54,716 bases of DNA from the NCBI GenBank assembly GCA_022616435.1, contig JAKEET010000141.1, positions 1 to 54,716 on the forward strand, read 5' to 3'. Positions 32,348 to 41,542 of the stretch are shown here, piece by piece. The stretch comes from Gemmataceae bacterium. GTDB taxonomy: Bacteria; Planctomycetota; Planctomycetia; Gemmatales; Gemmataceae. The notes under the pieces were generated by a model, which was given only the letters and a program-made list of their open reading frames with translations, was not told the DNA's origin and did no database searches. Position 1 is the stretch's first letter. The number at the start of each line of letters is the position of its first letter. Position numbers and translations under genes: made by a program.

Positions 32348-35300
32348 TCAAATGCCGAGGATCTCGATCAGCTCATCATTGGACAACGCGTCCGTGAGGT
32401 CGTCGTCGGTGTTGGCAAAGAAGAGGTCCTTGCCAAAGATACCGCCGATCAGGAGGTCGAAGTCATCATCGTGGCTGATCGTGCTCGCGTTGAGGATGAC
32501 GCCGTTGCCCGGGCCGACGCCGGTCTGGGTGACCGACGTGACGCGCTGGTCGAAGTTGAGGTCGGTGCGGCTCCACTCCGCCATGAGGGCGTCGAGGGCG
32601 GCCAGGTCGCTCGACTGGCTGTAGCTGCCGCCAATGAGGATGTCCTCATCGCCGTCGGTGTAGATGAGATCGACGCCGTCGCCGCCGATGGCGATGTCGC
32701 GGCCGCCGCGGCCCAGGATGGTGTCGTTGCCGTCGCCGCCCATCAGGATGTTGCTGCGGTTGCCGCCGACCAGCAGGTCGTTGCCGGCGCCGCCGTCCTG
32801 GATGGTGTCGATGGCGACGGTGTGCGACACGATCGAGATGTCGTGGCCGCCCTTCAAGAAGACCTTGATCTTGTTGACGTCGGCGACGTTGAAGGTCTTG
32901 ATGCCCAGGAAGCCGCCGTGGTCGTGGTCCCACTCGCAGGGCTCGCTCGGCAGGAAGGTCGCCAGCACCTTGAGATTGCTGCCGCTCTTGAAGACCTTGA
33001 CGAAGTCGTGGCCTTCGGTGCCGACGATGAGCAAGCAGCCGTTGTCCAGGTCGGCGCCGGCGTCGTCGTTGACGATGGTGCCCAGGCCGGTGGTGTCGCT
33101 CAGGGTCACCAGCACGGTGGTGGAGGCGGAAAGCTGCAGCGACTGGCCGACGGGCGTGTTCGACGGTTCACTGACGCCGATGTCGATGCTGGTCATCCCG
33201 GCCGCCGGTCCGTCGCTGGCCGTGAAGACGCCTTCGTAGCTGAGGAACTGGATCACGACGCCGTTGTTGTCCACCAGGGCGATGCCGTCCGGCGCGCCGT
33301 TCTCGAGCCCGGCGATGCTGAAGGCGAGAGCGCCGAAACCGTTGCCCTCGTCGTCGATGACGGTGCCGTCGGGGATCACCAGCGGGTTGGGCATGGCAAA
33401 CCCCGCCAGACCGCCGCCGTTGCCGTTGTACGCCACGATCTGCCAGCCGCTGACATCGGTGCCCGCGGGGCCGGCGATCTCGACGAACTCGCCGGCGTCG
33501 GTGCCGGCGTTGTCGTAGTGGATCTCGTTGATGAACACCGCATTCGTGACGAGCTGGTTGGCGTTGAGGGCGCCTGGGCTCGCAGCCAGTGGTCCGGTCC
33601 AGGCGACGTCGGTGATCACCGGAGCGCCGCTGAGACCGGAGATCGAGATGTCGAACGTCTCGTCGAACTCGACCACCAGTTCGCCGGTGACGTTCACGGT
33701 GACCGGAGCGGACGTGGCGCCGGCCGGGATGGTGACCGGGAAGTTGACGAGGTCGGCGAAGTCCACCCCGCCGCCGGCAGCAGTGAGCCCCGTCGTGTTC
33801 ACCAGCACCGTGACATCGGTGCTGATCGGGTTCACGGTGGACACGCTGAACGTGAAAGCGGTGGTTCCGCTGTTCCCTTCGGCCATGGTCACGTCGTCGA
33901 TGCTGATGGTCGTGGTGTCGTCGTTGAGGATCGTGCCGAGCCCCTGCCCGTCGCCAATGGTGATCAGCGGCGGAAGGCCGATGCGTTGCAGCGACTGGCC
34001 GATGGGCGTGTCGAACGGTTCGAAGACACCGATGTCGGTGCTGGTCATGCCGGCGGCCGGGCCAGCGGTGGCGGTCAGAACGCCTTCGTAGCTCAGGAAC
34101 TCGATGACGGCGCCGTTGTTGTCGACCAGGGCGACGCCGTCGGGCGCGCCGTTTTCAAGCCCGGCGATGAAGAAGGCCAGGGCGCCGAAGCCGCCGCCCT
34201 CGTCGTCGATGACGGTGCCGTCGGCGATCACCAGCGGGTTGGGCATGGCGAAGCCCGCCAGGCCACCGCCGTTGCCGTTGTACGCCACGATCTGCCAGCC
34301 GCTGACATCGGTGCCGGCGGGGCCGGCGATCTCGACGAATTCTCCCATGTCGGCGCCAGCGTTGTCGTAGTGGATTTCGTTGATGAACACGGAACTCTGG
34401 ACGAACTGGTTGGCGTTCAGGCTGCCAGGCGATTCGGCCACGGGACCAATCCACGTGAAGAGCGGGGCGGTGCCGCCGACGATTCTCGGATTGGACAGGA
34501 CCACCTCGAAGCTCTCGTGCAGCTCGACCAGCGCTTCACCCGTGACCTCGACGGTGACGGTGGTGGAGGTGGTGCCGGCGGCGACGGTGACCGGGACGTT
34601 CACCAGGTCGGCGAAGTCGGTGCCGTCGGCGGCGGTCAGACCATTGGTGCTGACGTCAACGATCACGTCGCCGCTGACGGGGTTGTCGAGCGAGACGGTG
34701 AAGGTGAAGGCGGTGGTGCCGCTGTCACCCTCGGCGAGGGTCACGTCGTCGATGCTGACGACGGCCATGTCGTCATCGTCATTGACGATGGTGCCCAGGC
34801 CAACGCCGTCGCCGACGACCACCTCGGTGATGCCGCTCGGCGGGACATTCACCTTTTGCAGCGACTCGCCGACCTCGCCGGGCTCAGCGACTCCGATGTC
34901 GGTGCTGGTCATCCCGTTTGCAGGCCCTGCGGTGGCCGTGAAGACGCCCTCGTAGCTGAGGAACTCGATCACGACGCCGTTGTTATCGACCAGGGCAATG
35001 CCGTCGGGTGCGCCGTTCTCCAGGTTGGCGATGAGGAAGGACAGGGCCCCGAAACCCGTGCCGCCTTCGTTGTCGATGACGGTGCCAGGATCGATCACCA
35101 GGGGATTGGGGGTGGCGAACCCCTGCAACACGCCGCCGTTGCCGTTGTACGCCACGACCTGCCAGCCGCTGACATCCGTCCCGGCGGGGCCGGCGATCTC
35201 GACGAACTCGCCCACGTCGGTGCCGACGTTGTCGTAGTGGATCTCGTTGATGAAGACGCCGGCGCCGAAGAACTGGTTGTTGTTCAGATCACCAGGGGAT

Positions 35301-37399
35301 TCCGTGACCATGTCCGGGCCGATCCAGGTGGAGGCCGGCGTGGTCACGACAGTCACGTCGGAAAGGATCACCTCGAACGTCTCGTCGTCCTCGACATCCA
35401 GCTCGCCGACCACGTTCACCGTGACCGTGGTGGAGAGAGAGCCGGCCGGGATCGTCCCCGCCACGCCGGACAGATCGTCAAAGTCGACGCCGCCGCCGGT
35501 GGCGCTCAGGCCGTTGGTGTTGATGGTGAAGTGGACGTCGCCATCGACCTGGGTGTCGAGCGAGACGGTGAAGGTGAAGGCGGTGGTGCCGCTGTCGCCC
35601 TCGGCCATCGACACATCGTCGATCGTGAGGGTCGCCACGGCCAGCTCGACCGTGACCGACGCGCTGGCCTCGTCGTCTTCCTGGGGTCCCTGGGCCAGGT
35701 TGCCGTTGCCGGGATCGGAGTCGGGATCGTTGTTGCTGGCGATGCCGTCGGAGTCCTGATCGGTGGCGGTCACCTGGGCGAAGTTCGAGAACGTACCGGA
35801 GATCTGGCCCACATTCACATCGTAGGTGAGGGTCGCGGATGCGCCCGGCGCCAGTTCGATCCCCGTCCAGCTGATGTCGTTCCCGGTGCCCGGGATTTCC
35901 CGACCGAAGACGACGTCCTCGATGAAGATGTTTTCGTCGGCCTCATCGGTATCGCCGCTGATGGTCAGACTGAGCGAGCTGCCCCAGCCGTCCGGCACGG
36001 CGAAGCTGGCCACATGCCAACCAGAGGCGGTTTCGTCGGTCGTCTTGGCCGCCTCCAGGCCGGCGGCGTTGAGGTTGATGATGGTGGCGCTGTTGGTGCC
36101 ATCGGTGACGGTGGCCGAGAGCGAATCGAGTCCTTCGTAGGCTGTCGTGCCGAGGCCATTGACCCAGTAGGCGAAACTGACCGTGCGGCCGGTGAAGCCC
36201 GTCGTATCGACCGGGTTGAAGACGATGTCGATCCGGCCATCGGAGTCGCTGAACTCGTAGTTGTACTGGCCGACCCCGCCGGAGACGAAGCCAAACGACG
36301 CCCCATTCGGGTTCTGATTCGGAGCGTTGGCGCCGGCGAAGGAGTTGGCGCCGATGAAATCGCTGGTGTCGCCGTCGACGTTGGTGACCGGACCATTGGT
36401 GACGCCCCGGGTGTCAAACCAGAAACTCTCGTAGAGCAGGGTTCCGGTGAACGGGACGCCCGAGTTGGCCGGCGGAGCGAGCGGGTCGGGGCTGGCGCCA
36501 AAGTTGGTCAGCATGCCGCCGTTGGGGAGGGAATCGGTGGTTGTCGTCGGGTTGGTCGCCGGAGCCGAACCCACCAGGTCGAAGTTCTGTTCGGCGATGA
36601 CGGCCGTGGTGCTGCCGGTGAGGACCGTTGCGGTCGTTCCCGCCGGAGCGGAGATGTTGGTCGGCGTCCCGAATTCATCCGGCACGATGTCCACAAGCAC
36701 CACACCGGTCGCGGTTGCGGTGCCCGTGTTCGTCACCGTCACAGTGAACGTCACCGTCTCGCCGGGGGCGACGGAGCTTTCATCGACTGACTTGCTCACC
36801 TCCAGGTCGATGAACGGCTGGACAATGATCTGGAAGGTCTGTCCGGCATTGATGGCGCCGGGCGATTCCGCCACGGGGCCGGTCCAGGTGAACTCCTCGT
36901 AGCAGCTGCCGGTGCCGATCAATTGCAGCGAGGTGCCGACCGCGTTGGTGCCGTTTTCGGTCACGCCGATGTCGGTGCTGAGCATGCCGTTCGCCGGGCC
37001 GGCCAAGGCGGTGAAGCTGCCCTCGTAGCTCAGGAACTGGATCACCACACTGCTGGCGTTCACCAGGGCCAGGCCATCGGGAGAACCGTTCTGGATGCCG
37101 GCCCGAAGGAAGGACACCGCGCCAAAGCCGCTGCCGCCCTCATCGTCGATCATTCCGCTCAGGGGGATGGTGTCGTAGACGGCGCCGTTGGCGCCGTTGT
37201 AAAGGGCGATGCTCCAGCCGGTCAAATCGGTCCCCGCCGGCCCCGCCACCTCGACGGCCTCGCCGACATCGGCGCCGGTGTTGTCGTAATGCAGCTCATT
37301 GATGAATACCGGCGTCACCGACGGCAACGCCCGGTCCTCGAGCGTTTCCATCCACAGGCGGGCCTTTCGCGAACGGTGTGATCCACGCTGCTTGCGCAT
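32348..37399 (-). CDS. Giant secreted multidomain protein: lamin-tail, Calx-beta and RTX-like repeats
   Basis: A 1683-aa protein. The N-terminus is Arg/Lys-rich with METLEDRALPS (17-27), and no signal peptide is visible. Order: lamin-tail domain (from 31, VFINELHYDN), a DUF11-like domain (about 198-300, VTFTVTVTNTGTATATGVVL), and a beta-rich segment to about 580. Then come three repeats of Calx-beta (SIDDVTLAEGDSGTTAFTF type, starts about 587, 880, 1165) each followed by a lamin-tail domain (starts about 713, 1001, 1286). An RTX-like Gly/Asp region follows at about 1540-1590 (GGDGNDTILGRGG), then an Asp-rich tail. Calx-beta and RTX motifs bind calcium. AGGGAGA precedes the start. Probably a cell-surface adhesion or structural protein. 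Confidence 0.9.
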   Translation of the reverse strand: MRKQRGSHRSRKARLWMETLEDRALPSVTPVFINELHYDNTGADVGEAVEVAGPAGTDLTGWSIALYNGANGAVYDTIPLSGMIDDEGGSGFGAVSFLRAGIQNGSPDGLALVNASSVVIQFLSYEGSFTALAGPANGMLSTDIGVTENGTNAVGTSLQLIGTGSCYEEFTWTGPVAESPGAINAGQTFQIIVQPFIDLEVSKSVDESSVAPGETVTFTVTVTNTGTATATGVVLVDIVPDEFGTPTNISAPAGTTATVLTGSTTAVIAEQNFDLVGSAPATNPTTTTDSLPNGGMLTNFGASPDPLAPPANSGVPFTGTLLYESFWFDTRGVTNGPVTNVDGDTSDFIGANSFAGANAPNQNPNGASFGFVSGGVGQYNYEFSDSDGRIDIVFNPVDTTGFTGRTVSFAYWVNGLGTTAYEGLDSLSATVTDGTNSATIINLNAAGLEAAKTTDETASGWHVASFAVPDGWGSSLSLTISGDTDEADENIFIEDVVFGREIPGTGNDISWTGIELAPGASATLTYDVNVGQISGTFSNFAQVTATDQDSDGIASNNDPDSDPGNGNLAQGPQEDDEASASVTVELAVATLTIDDVSMAEGDSGTTAFTFTVSLDTQVDGDVHFTINTNGLSATGGGVDFDDLSGVAGTIPAGSLSTTVTVNVVGELDVEDDETFEVILSDVTVVTTPASTWIGPDMVTESPGDLNNNQFFGAGVFINEIHYDNVGTDVGEFVEIAGPAGTDVSGWQVVAYNGNGGVLQGFATPNPLVIDPGTVIDNEGGTGFGALSFLIANLENGAPDGIALVDNNGVVIEFLSYEGVFTATAGPANGMTSTDIGVAEPGEVGESLQKVNVPPSGITEVVVGDGVGLGTIVNDDDDMAVVSIDDVTLAEGDSGTTAFTFTVSLDNPVSGDVIVDVSTNGLTAADGTDFADLVNVPVTVAAGTTSTTVTVEVTGEALVELHESFEVVLSNPRIVGGTAPLFTWIGPVAESPGSLNANQFVQSSVFINEIHYDNAGADMGEFVEIAGPAGTDVSGWQIVAYNGNGGGLAGFAMPNPLVIADGTVIDDEGGGFGALAFFIAGLENGAPDGVALVDNNGAVIEFLSYEGVLTATAGPAAGMTSTDIGVFEPFDTPIGQSLQRIGLPPLITIGDGQGLGTILNDDTTTISIDDVTMAEGNSGTTAFTFSVSTVNPISTDVTVLVNTTGLTAAGGGVDFADLVNFPVTIPAGATSAPVTVNVTGELVVEFDETFDISISGLSGAPVITDVAWTGPLAASPGALNANQLVTNAVFINEIHYDNAGTDAGEFVEIAGPAGTDVSGWQIVAYNGNGGGLAGFAMPNPLVIPDGTVIDDEGNGFGALAFSIAGLENGAPDGIALVDNNGVVIQFLSYEGVFTASDGPAAGMTSIDIGVSEPSNTPVGQSLQLSASTTVLVTLSDTTGLGTIVNDDAGADLDNGCLLIVGTEGHDFVKVFKSGSNLKVLATFLPSEPCEWDHDHGGFLGIKTFNVADVNKIKVFLKGGHDISIVSHTVAIDTIQDGGAGNDLLVGGNRSNILMGGDGNDTILGRGGRDIAIGGDGVDLIYTDGDEDILIGGSYSQSSDLAALDALMAEWSRTDLNFDQRVTSVTQTGVGPGNGVILNASTISHDDDFDLLIGGIFGKDLFFANTDDDLTDALSNDELIEILGI

Positions 37400-37835
37400 A
37401 ACGGTCTCCCTGATCGTTGAAGAGGTAACAGGTCTGGCAAGTTGGCACGAGGGGAAGATTACCTGGCCGTGTTAAGCGGGAATTGAGTGGAGTATGAATT
37501 CGCCATGAGGCGCTCCGACTCGCCCCCAACACACGCCCACGCCGTGCTTTGCGACATGTGAATGTCTTGCGACGGATTGTTGGTGAAATGATGATTGTGG
37601 CACACCGGTTGACAGCTGACCGTCATTCTCGACAGCTGCTGGCGCCGGCGCGATCTTGGCAGGCAAGAAAGCCCCTTCACAACTGGCGATTCGAGTAGTC
37701 CCAGGGGCGTACCGGATTTCGCTTCCATTCCACGGCGGCGCGGCTATCCTAAAGCTCACTGCCACATCCTCATCAGCAACGCACGACGCGGAGCGGCCTC
37801 GCAGCGGGAGTCGCTGCCTACCTCGACATGGCATC
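37400..37835. other. Divergent intergenic region
   Basis: This 436-bp gap lies between the lamin-tail gene (leftward) and the BNR/PDZ protein (rightward) and should hold both promoters. Its left two thirds are clearly less GC-rich than the genes. I could not fix a promoter, and the small open frames do not look coding. Confidence 0.5.
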
Positions 37836-40800
37836 ATGAAACACCATCCGATCCTCCGAGTCTTCCTCGCCTTCACCCTCCTCGCCGGCGTCGCCGTCTT
37901 CAGTGCCGGCCAGGACTCAGCCCAGCCGGACGCGGCGCGAGTCAAGCAGATCGCGGAGCTGGAGCGGCAAATCCAGGATCTGCAGGCCAAGCTCAAGGCG
38001 CTCAAGGAGCCGGGCGCCCTGCAGCTCACCGGCGGCATCAAGTCGCTGAGCGATGAGTCGTTGCCGGCCAACTGGTCGAAGCTGCTCGCCTGGCGTTGCA
38101 TCGGCCCGGCCAACATGGGCGGCCGCATCACCGGACTCGCGGTTTTCGAAGCCGATCCGTCGTGCTACTACGTCGCCACCGCGTCCGGCGGCTTGCTCAA
38201 GACGGTCAACAACGGCTCCACGTTCGAGCATCAGTTCGATAAGGAGGCGACGGTGTCGATCGGCGCCGTCGCGGTGGCGCAGACCAATCGCGACCTCGTC
38301 TGGATCGGCACGGGTGAGGCCAACCCGCGCAACTCGGTCTCGTACGGCGACGGCGTCTACAAGTCGATCGACGGCGGCAAGACCTGGAAGAACATGGGGC
38401 TGAAGCGATCGTTCCAGATCGGCAAGATCATCATCCATCCCAAGGACCCGAACATCGTCTACGTCGGCGCCCTCGGCCGGCTGTACGGCCCGAACCAGGA
38501 GCGCGGCCTGTACAAGACCACGGACGGCGGCAAGTCGTGGCAACGCGTGCTGCACGTGGACAACGTCACCGGCGTCCTCGATCTGGTGATGCACCCGCAG
38601 AACCCGGAAGTGCTGATCGCCGCGACCTGGGAACGCGAGCGCGACGAGTTCGACAGCTTCCGCGGCAACGCCAAGCAACCGCCGGCCGCCGACGTGTATG
38701 CGCCGGCGAAGGTCCATGCGCCGGGGACACAGATCTACAAGAGTCTTGACGGCGGCAAGACGTGGAAGGTGCTCACGCAGGGGTTGCCCAAGGCCAAGAT
38801 GGGCCGCATCGGTCTCGACTGGCACCGCCAGAATCCGAACCTGGTGTTCGCGGTGATCGACACCGAAAAGGCCGGCACTGGTCTGCCGCCGTCGCAGGCC
38901 TTCGTCGGCTTGTCCACTGAAACGGCCAAGGGCGGACTGCGCGTCATCGAGCCGGTCGCCGGCGGCCCGGCCGCCAAGGCCGGCGTCAAGAAAGGCGAAA
39001 TCGTGCTGTCGCTCGATGCCAAGGAGCTGAGAACACCCGGCCAGCTTGTGGCGGCGTTGCAGCCGCGCAAGCCGGGGGACACGGTCAAGCTGCGCGTCAG
39101 CGACGACAAAGGCCAGGAACGGGAAATCGACGTCACCCTGGGGACGCGGCCGGCGCCGGCGCTTCCGCCCGGCGCGCCGCGCGTCAGCCTGGGCGCCGAT
39201 GTCGAGGAGGCGGAGGACGAGGGCATTGTCGTGACCGAGATCACCGCGAAGGGCGCCGCCGAGAAGGCCGGCCTTCAAGTCGGGGACGTGATCCTGGAAG
39301 TCGAAGGCACGAAGCTCACCGGCAATCCGCGCCTGCAGATCATCAAGCTGATGGTGGGGAAGAACCCCGGCGACAAGCTGAAGATAACGTACCGGCGCGG
39401 CGGCGAGAGAAAGGACGTCGAAGTCACGCTCGAGCCGCGCACCACCGGCACGCCGGATCGGCCGTACGGCGGGCGGCTCGCCGGCCAGGCGGCGAACGTG
39501 CAAGATCAGCAAGGGCCCGACGGCGTCAACACCGGCGGCATCTACAAGTCGACTGACGGCGGCGAGTCATGGACGCGCGTCAACAGCCTCAACGAAAGAC
39601 CCTTCTACTTTTCCGTGGTCCGCGTCGATCCGACCGACGAGAAGATCGTCTACCACCTCGGCGTCAACTTCTGGCGCAGCACCGACGGCGGCAAGACCTT
39701 CAAGACCGATGGCATCAACAAGGGAATCCACGCCGACCATCACGACCTGTGGATCAATCCCAGGGACGGCCGCCACATGATCATCGGCACCGACGGCGGT
39801 TTTTACGTCACTTACGACCGGGCCGCGAACTGGGAGCATTTCAATCACTTCGCGCTCGGCCAGTACTATCACGTCGCCGTGGACAACCGCCGGCCGTATC
39901 GTGTGTACGGCGGCCTGCAAGACAACGGCAGCTGGGGCATCCCGTCGCATACGTTGCGGCCCAGCGGGCCGACCAATCCCGACGCCCTCTTCATCAACGG
40001 CGGCGACGGCTTCGTGTGCCGCGTCGATCCGTTCGATCCCGATCTGATCTACGCCGAAAGCCAGGACGGCAACCTGATGCGGCGGCACCTGACCCAGGGC
40101 GGGGCCAAGAGCATCCGGCCGAAGCTTCAGCCCGGCGCCACCAAGTACCGGTTCAACTGGAACACGCCGTTTATCCTGTCGGCGCACAATCCGCACCTGT
40201 ACTACTGCGCGGGCAACTATGTGTTCCGCTCGTTCAAGCAAGGGGAGAACTCGCGGATCATCTCGCCGGAGATCACCCGCACCAAGCGCGGCAGCGCCAC
40301 GGCCCTGGCGGAGTCGCCGAAGAACCCCGAGGTGCTCTGGGTCGGCGCCGACGACGGCGCCGTGTGGCTGACGCGCGACGGCGGCAAGACCTGGGCCAAC
40401 CTCACCGACAAGTTCAGCGCCGCCGGGCTGCCCGGCCCGCGCTGGGTCTCCACGATCGAGGCGTCGCACGCGAATGCGGGCCGCTGCTACGTCGTGTTCG
40501 ACGCCCACCGCTCCGACGACGATGAGCCGTACGTCTTCGCCACCGAGGATTACGGCCAAACCTGGCGTTCGCTGCGCGGCAACCTGCCGTCCGGCACGTC
40601 GCGGGTGCTGCGCGAGGACATCGTCAACCCGAACGTGCTCTATCTGGGGACGGAGTTCGCCGCGTGGGCGTCGATCAACCGCGGACAATCATGGTTCAAG
40701 ATCAACGGCGAATCATTGCCGACGGTGGCGGTCCACGAATTCGCCCAGCCGACGACCGCGCCGGAGCTGGTGGCCGGCACGCACGGCCGCAGCATCTGGG

Positions 40801-41429
40801 TGCTCGACGTGAGCACGCTGCGGCAAGCGAAGCCGGAGTACGCGAAGGACAAGACGCACCTGTTCGCGCCGGCCAGGGTCACGCGCTGGCGGCTCGACAC
40901 CACGCGCGAAGGGATGTTCCGCACCGGCACGCGCGTCTTCCAGGGCCAGAACCCGTCGCGCAACGCGTACGTCGACTTCGTGCTCGGCAACAAGACGGAG
41001 CAGTTGGAGTTGAAAGTCGTGGACATCCAGGGCAAGACGGTGCGGACGCTGGACGTGAAGAAGGCCGTCGAGCCCGGCTTCCATCGCATCGCCTGGGACC
41101 TGTCGAGCGAGCCGCAGAAGGGCGGCAAGGGGAAAGGGTTGTTCACCGGAAAAGGCAAGGGCGGGGGAGGCGCCGCGGGCAAGGGTGCTGTCGCCAAGGG
41201 CGCCAAGGGCGGCAAGGGCGGCAAAGGCCCGTTCGGCGGCGGCGGTCCGCCCGTGAAGAACGGGGTCTACCGCCTGATCCTGGTCGCCGACGGACAGGAA
41301 CACAGCCAAACGCTGGTGATCGAGCCCGACCCGAACCAGCGCGGCGCCGAGATCATCGTGGATGAGCCGGCGGAAGAGCTGGAGATGCGGCGACTGCTGA
41401 AATTGCCGATCCCGGCGGTGGGGCCGTGA
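37836..41429 (+). CDS. Secreted BNR/sortilin-like beta-propeller protein with two inserted PDZ domains
   Basis: A 1197-aa protein with a signal peptide (hydrophobic to about residue 28, FLAFTLLAGVAVFSAG) and then a short coiled coil (about 35-55). BNR/Asp-box repeats follow (SIDGGKTW, TTDGGKSW, SLDGGKTW, STDGGESW, TRDGGKTW), as in VPS10/sortilin-type and exo-sialidase-like propellers. Between the third and fourth boxes lie two PDZ domains, at about 367-437 (GLRVIEPVAGGPAAKAGVKKG) and about 464-535 (VVTEITAKGAAEKAGLQVGD). Near 1094-1135 is a Gly/Lys-rich low-complexity stretch. The upstream frame extension was rejected because ATG 37836 gives the signal peptide. Substrate and partners are unknown; no protease motif was seen. 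Confidence 0.87.
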   Translation: MKHHPILRVFLAFTLLAGVAVFSAGQDSAQPDAARVKQIAELERQIQDLQAKLKALKEPGALQLTGGIKSLSDESLPANWSKLLAWRCIGPANMGGRITGLAVFEADPSCYYVATASGGLLKTVNNGSTFEHQFDKEATVSIGAVAVAQTNRDLVWIGTGEANPRNSVSYGDGVYKSIDGGKTWKNMGLKRSFQIGKIIIHPKDPNIVYVGALGRLYGPNQERGLYKTTDGGKSWQRVLHVDNVTGVLDLVMHPQNPEVLIAATWERERDEFDSFRGNAKQPPAADVYAPAKVHAPGTQIYKSLDGGKTWKVLTQGLPKAKMGRIGLDWHRQNPNLVFAVIDTEKAGTGLPPSQAFVGLSTETAKGGLRVIEPVAGGPAAKAGVKKGEIVLSLDAKELRTPGQLVAALQPRKPGDTVKLRVSDDKGQEREIDVTLGTRPAPALPPGAPRVSLGADVEEAEDEGIVVTEITAKGAAEKAGLQVGDVILEVEGTKLTGNPRLQIIKLMVGKNPGDKLKITYRRGGERKDVEVTLEPRTTGTPDRPYGGRLAGQAANVQDQQGPDGVNTGGIYKSTDGGESWTRVNSLNERPFYFSVVRVDPTDEKIVYHLGVNFWRSTDGGKTFKTDGINKGIHADHHDLWINPRDGRHMIIGTDGGFYVTYDRAANWEHFNHFALGQYYHVAVDNRRPYRVYGGLQDNGSWGIPSHTLRPSGPTNPDALFINGGDGFVCRVDPFDPDLIYAESQDGNLMRRHLTQGGAKSIRPKLQPGATKYRFNWNTPFILSAHNPHLYYCAGNYVFRSFKQGENSRIISPEITRTKRGSATALAESPKNPEVLWVGADDGAVWLTRDGGKTWANLTDKFSAAGLPGPRWVSTIEASHANAGRCYVVFDAHRSDDDEPYVFATEDYGQTWRSLRGNLPSGTSRVLREDIVNPNVLYLGTEFAAWASINRGQSWFKINGESLPTVAVHEFAQPTTAPELVAGTHGRSIWVLDVSTLRQAKPEYAKDKTHLFAPARVTRWRLDTTREGMFRTGTRVFQGQNPSRNAYVDFVLGNKTEQLELKVVDIQGKTVRTLDVKKAVEPGFHRIAWDLSSEPQKGGKGKGLFTGKGKGGGGAAGKGAVAKGAKGGKGGKGPFGGGGPPVKNGVYRLILVADGQEHSQTLVIEPDPNQRGAEIIVDEPAEELEMRRLLKLPIPAVGP

Positions 41430-41434
41430 TGGTC

Positions 41435-41525
41435 GGCGAGCGTCGCGGCGTAAGCCCGACGTGGACGGGCAACAGTCGCCGATTGCGGGATCCTGACACG
41501 GCGGGCTAACGCCGCGCCGCTCGCC
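41435..41525. terminator. Bidirectional hairpin / REP-like inverted repeat between convergent genes
   Basis: Two 24-bp arms (41435-41458 and 41502-41525) are complementary except for two or three positions, starting GGCGAGCG and ending with GCCCG. The loop is 43 bp. It begins 6 bp after the BNR/PDZ stop and ends 18 bp before the stop of the convergent dehydrogenase gene, so it could end transcripts from both sides. No T-tract is present. Confidence 0.65.
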
Positions 41526-41542
41526 ATCGTGTTCAACGCCTG

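Noticed and set aside
32201..36790. A 1529-codon open frame on the + strand
   Set aside because: It lies opposite the lamin-tail/Calx-beta gene, and its codons mirror the GC-rich codon use of that gene. Its protein has no recognisable domain, while the - strand has clear ones.
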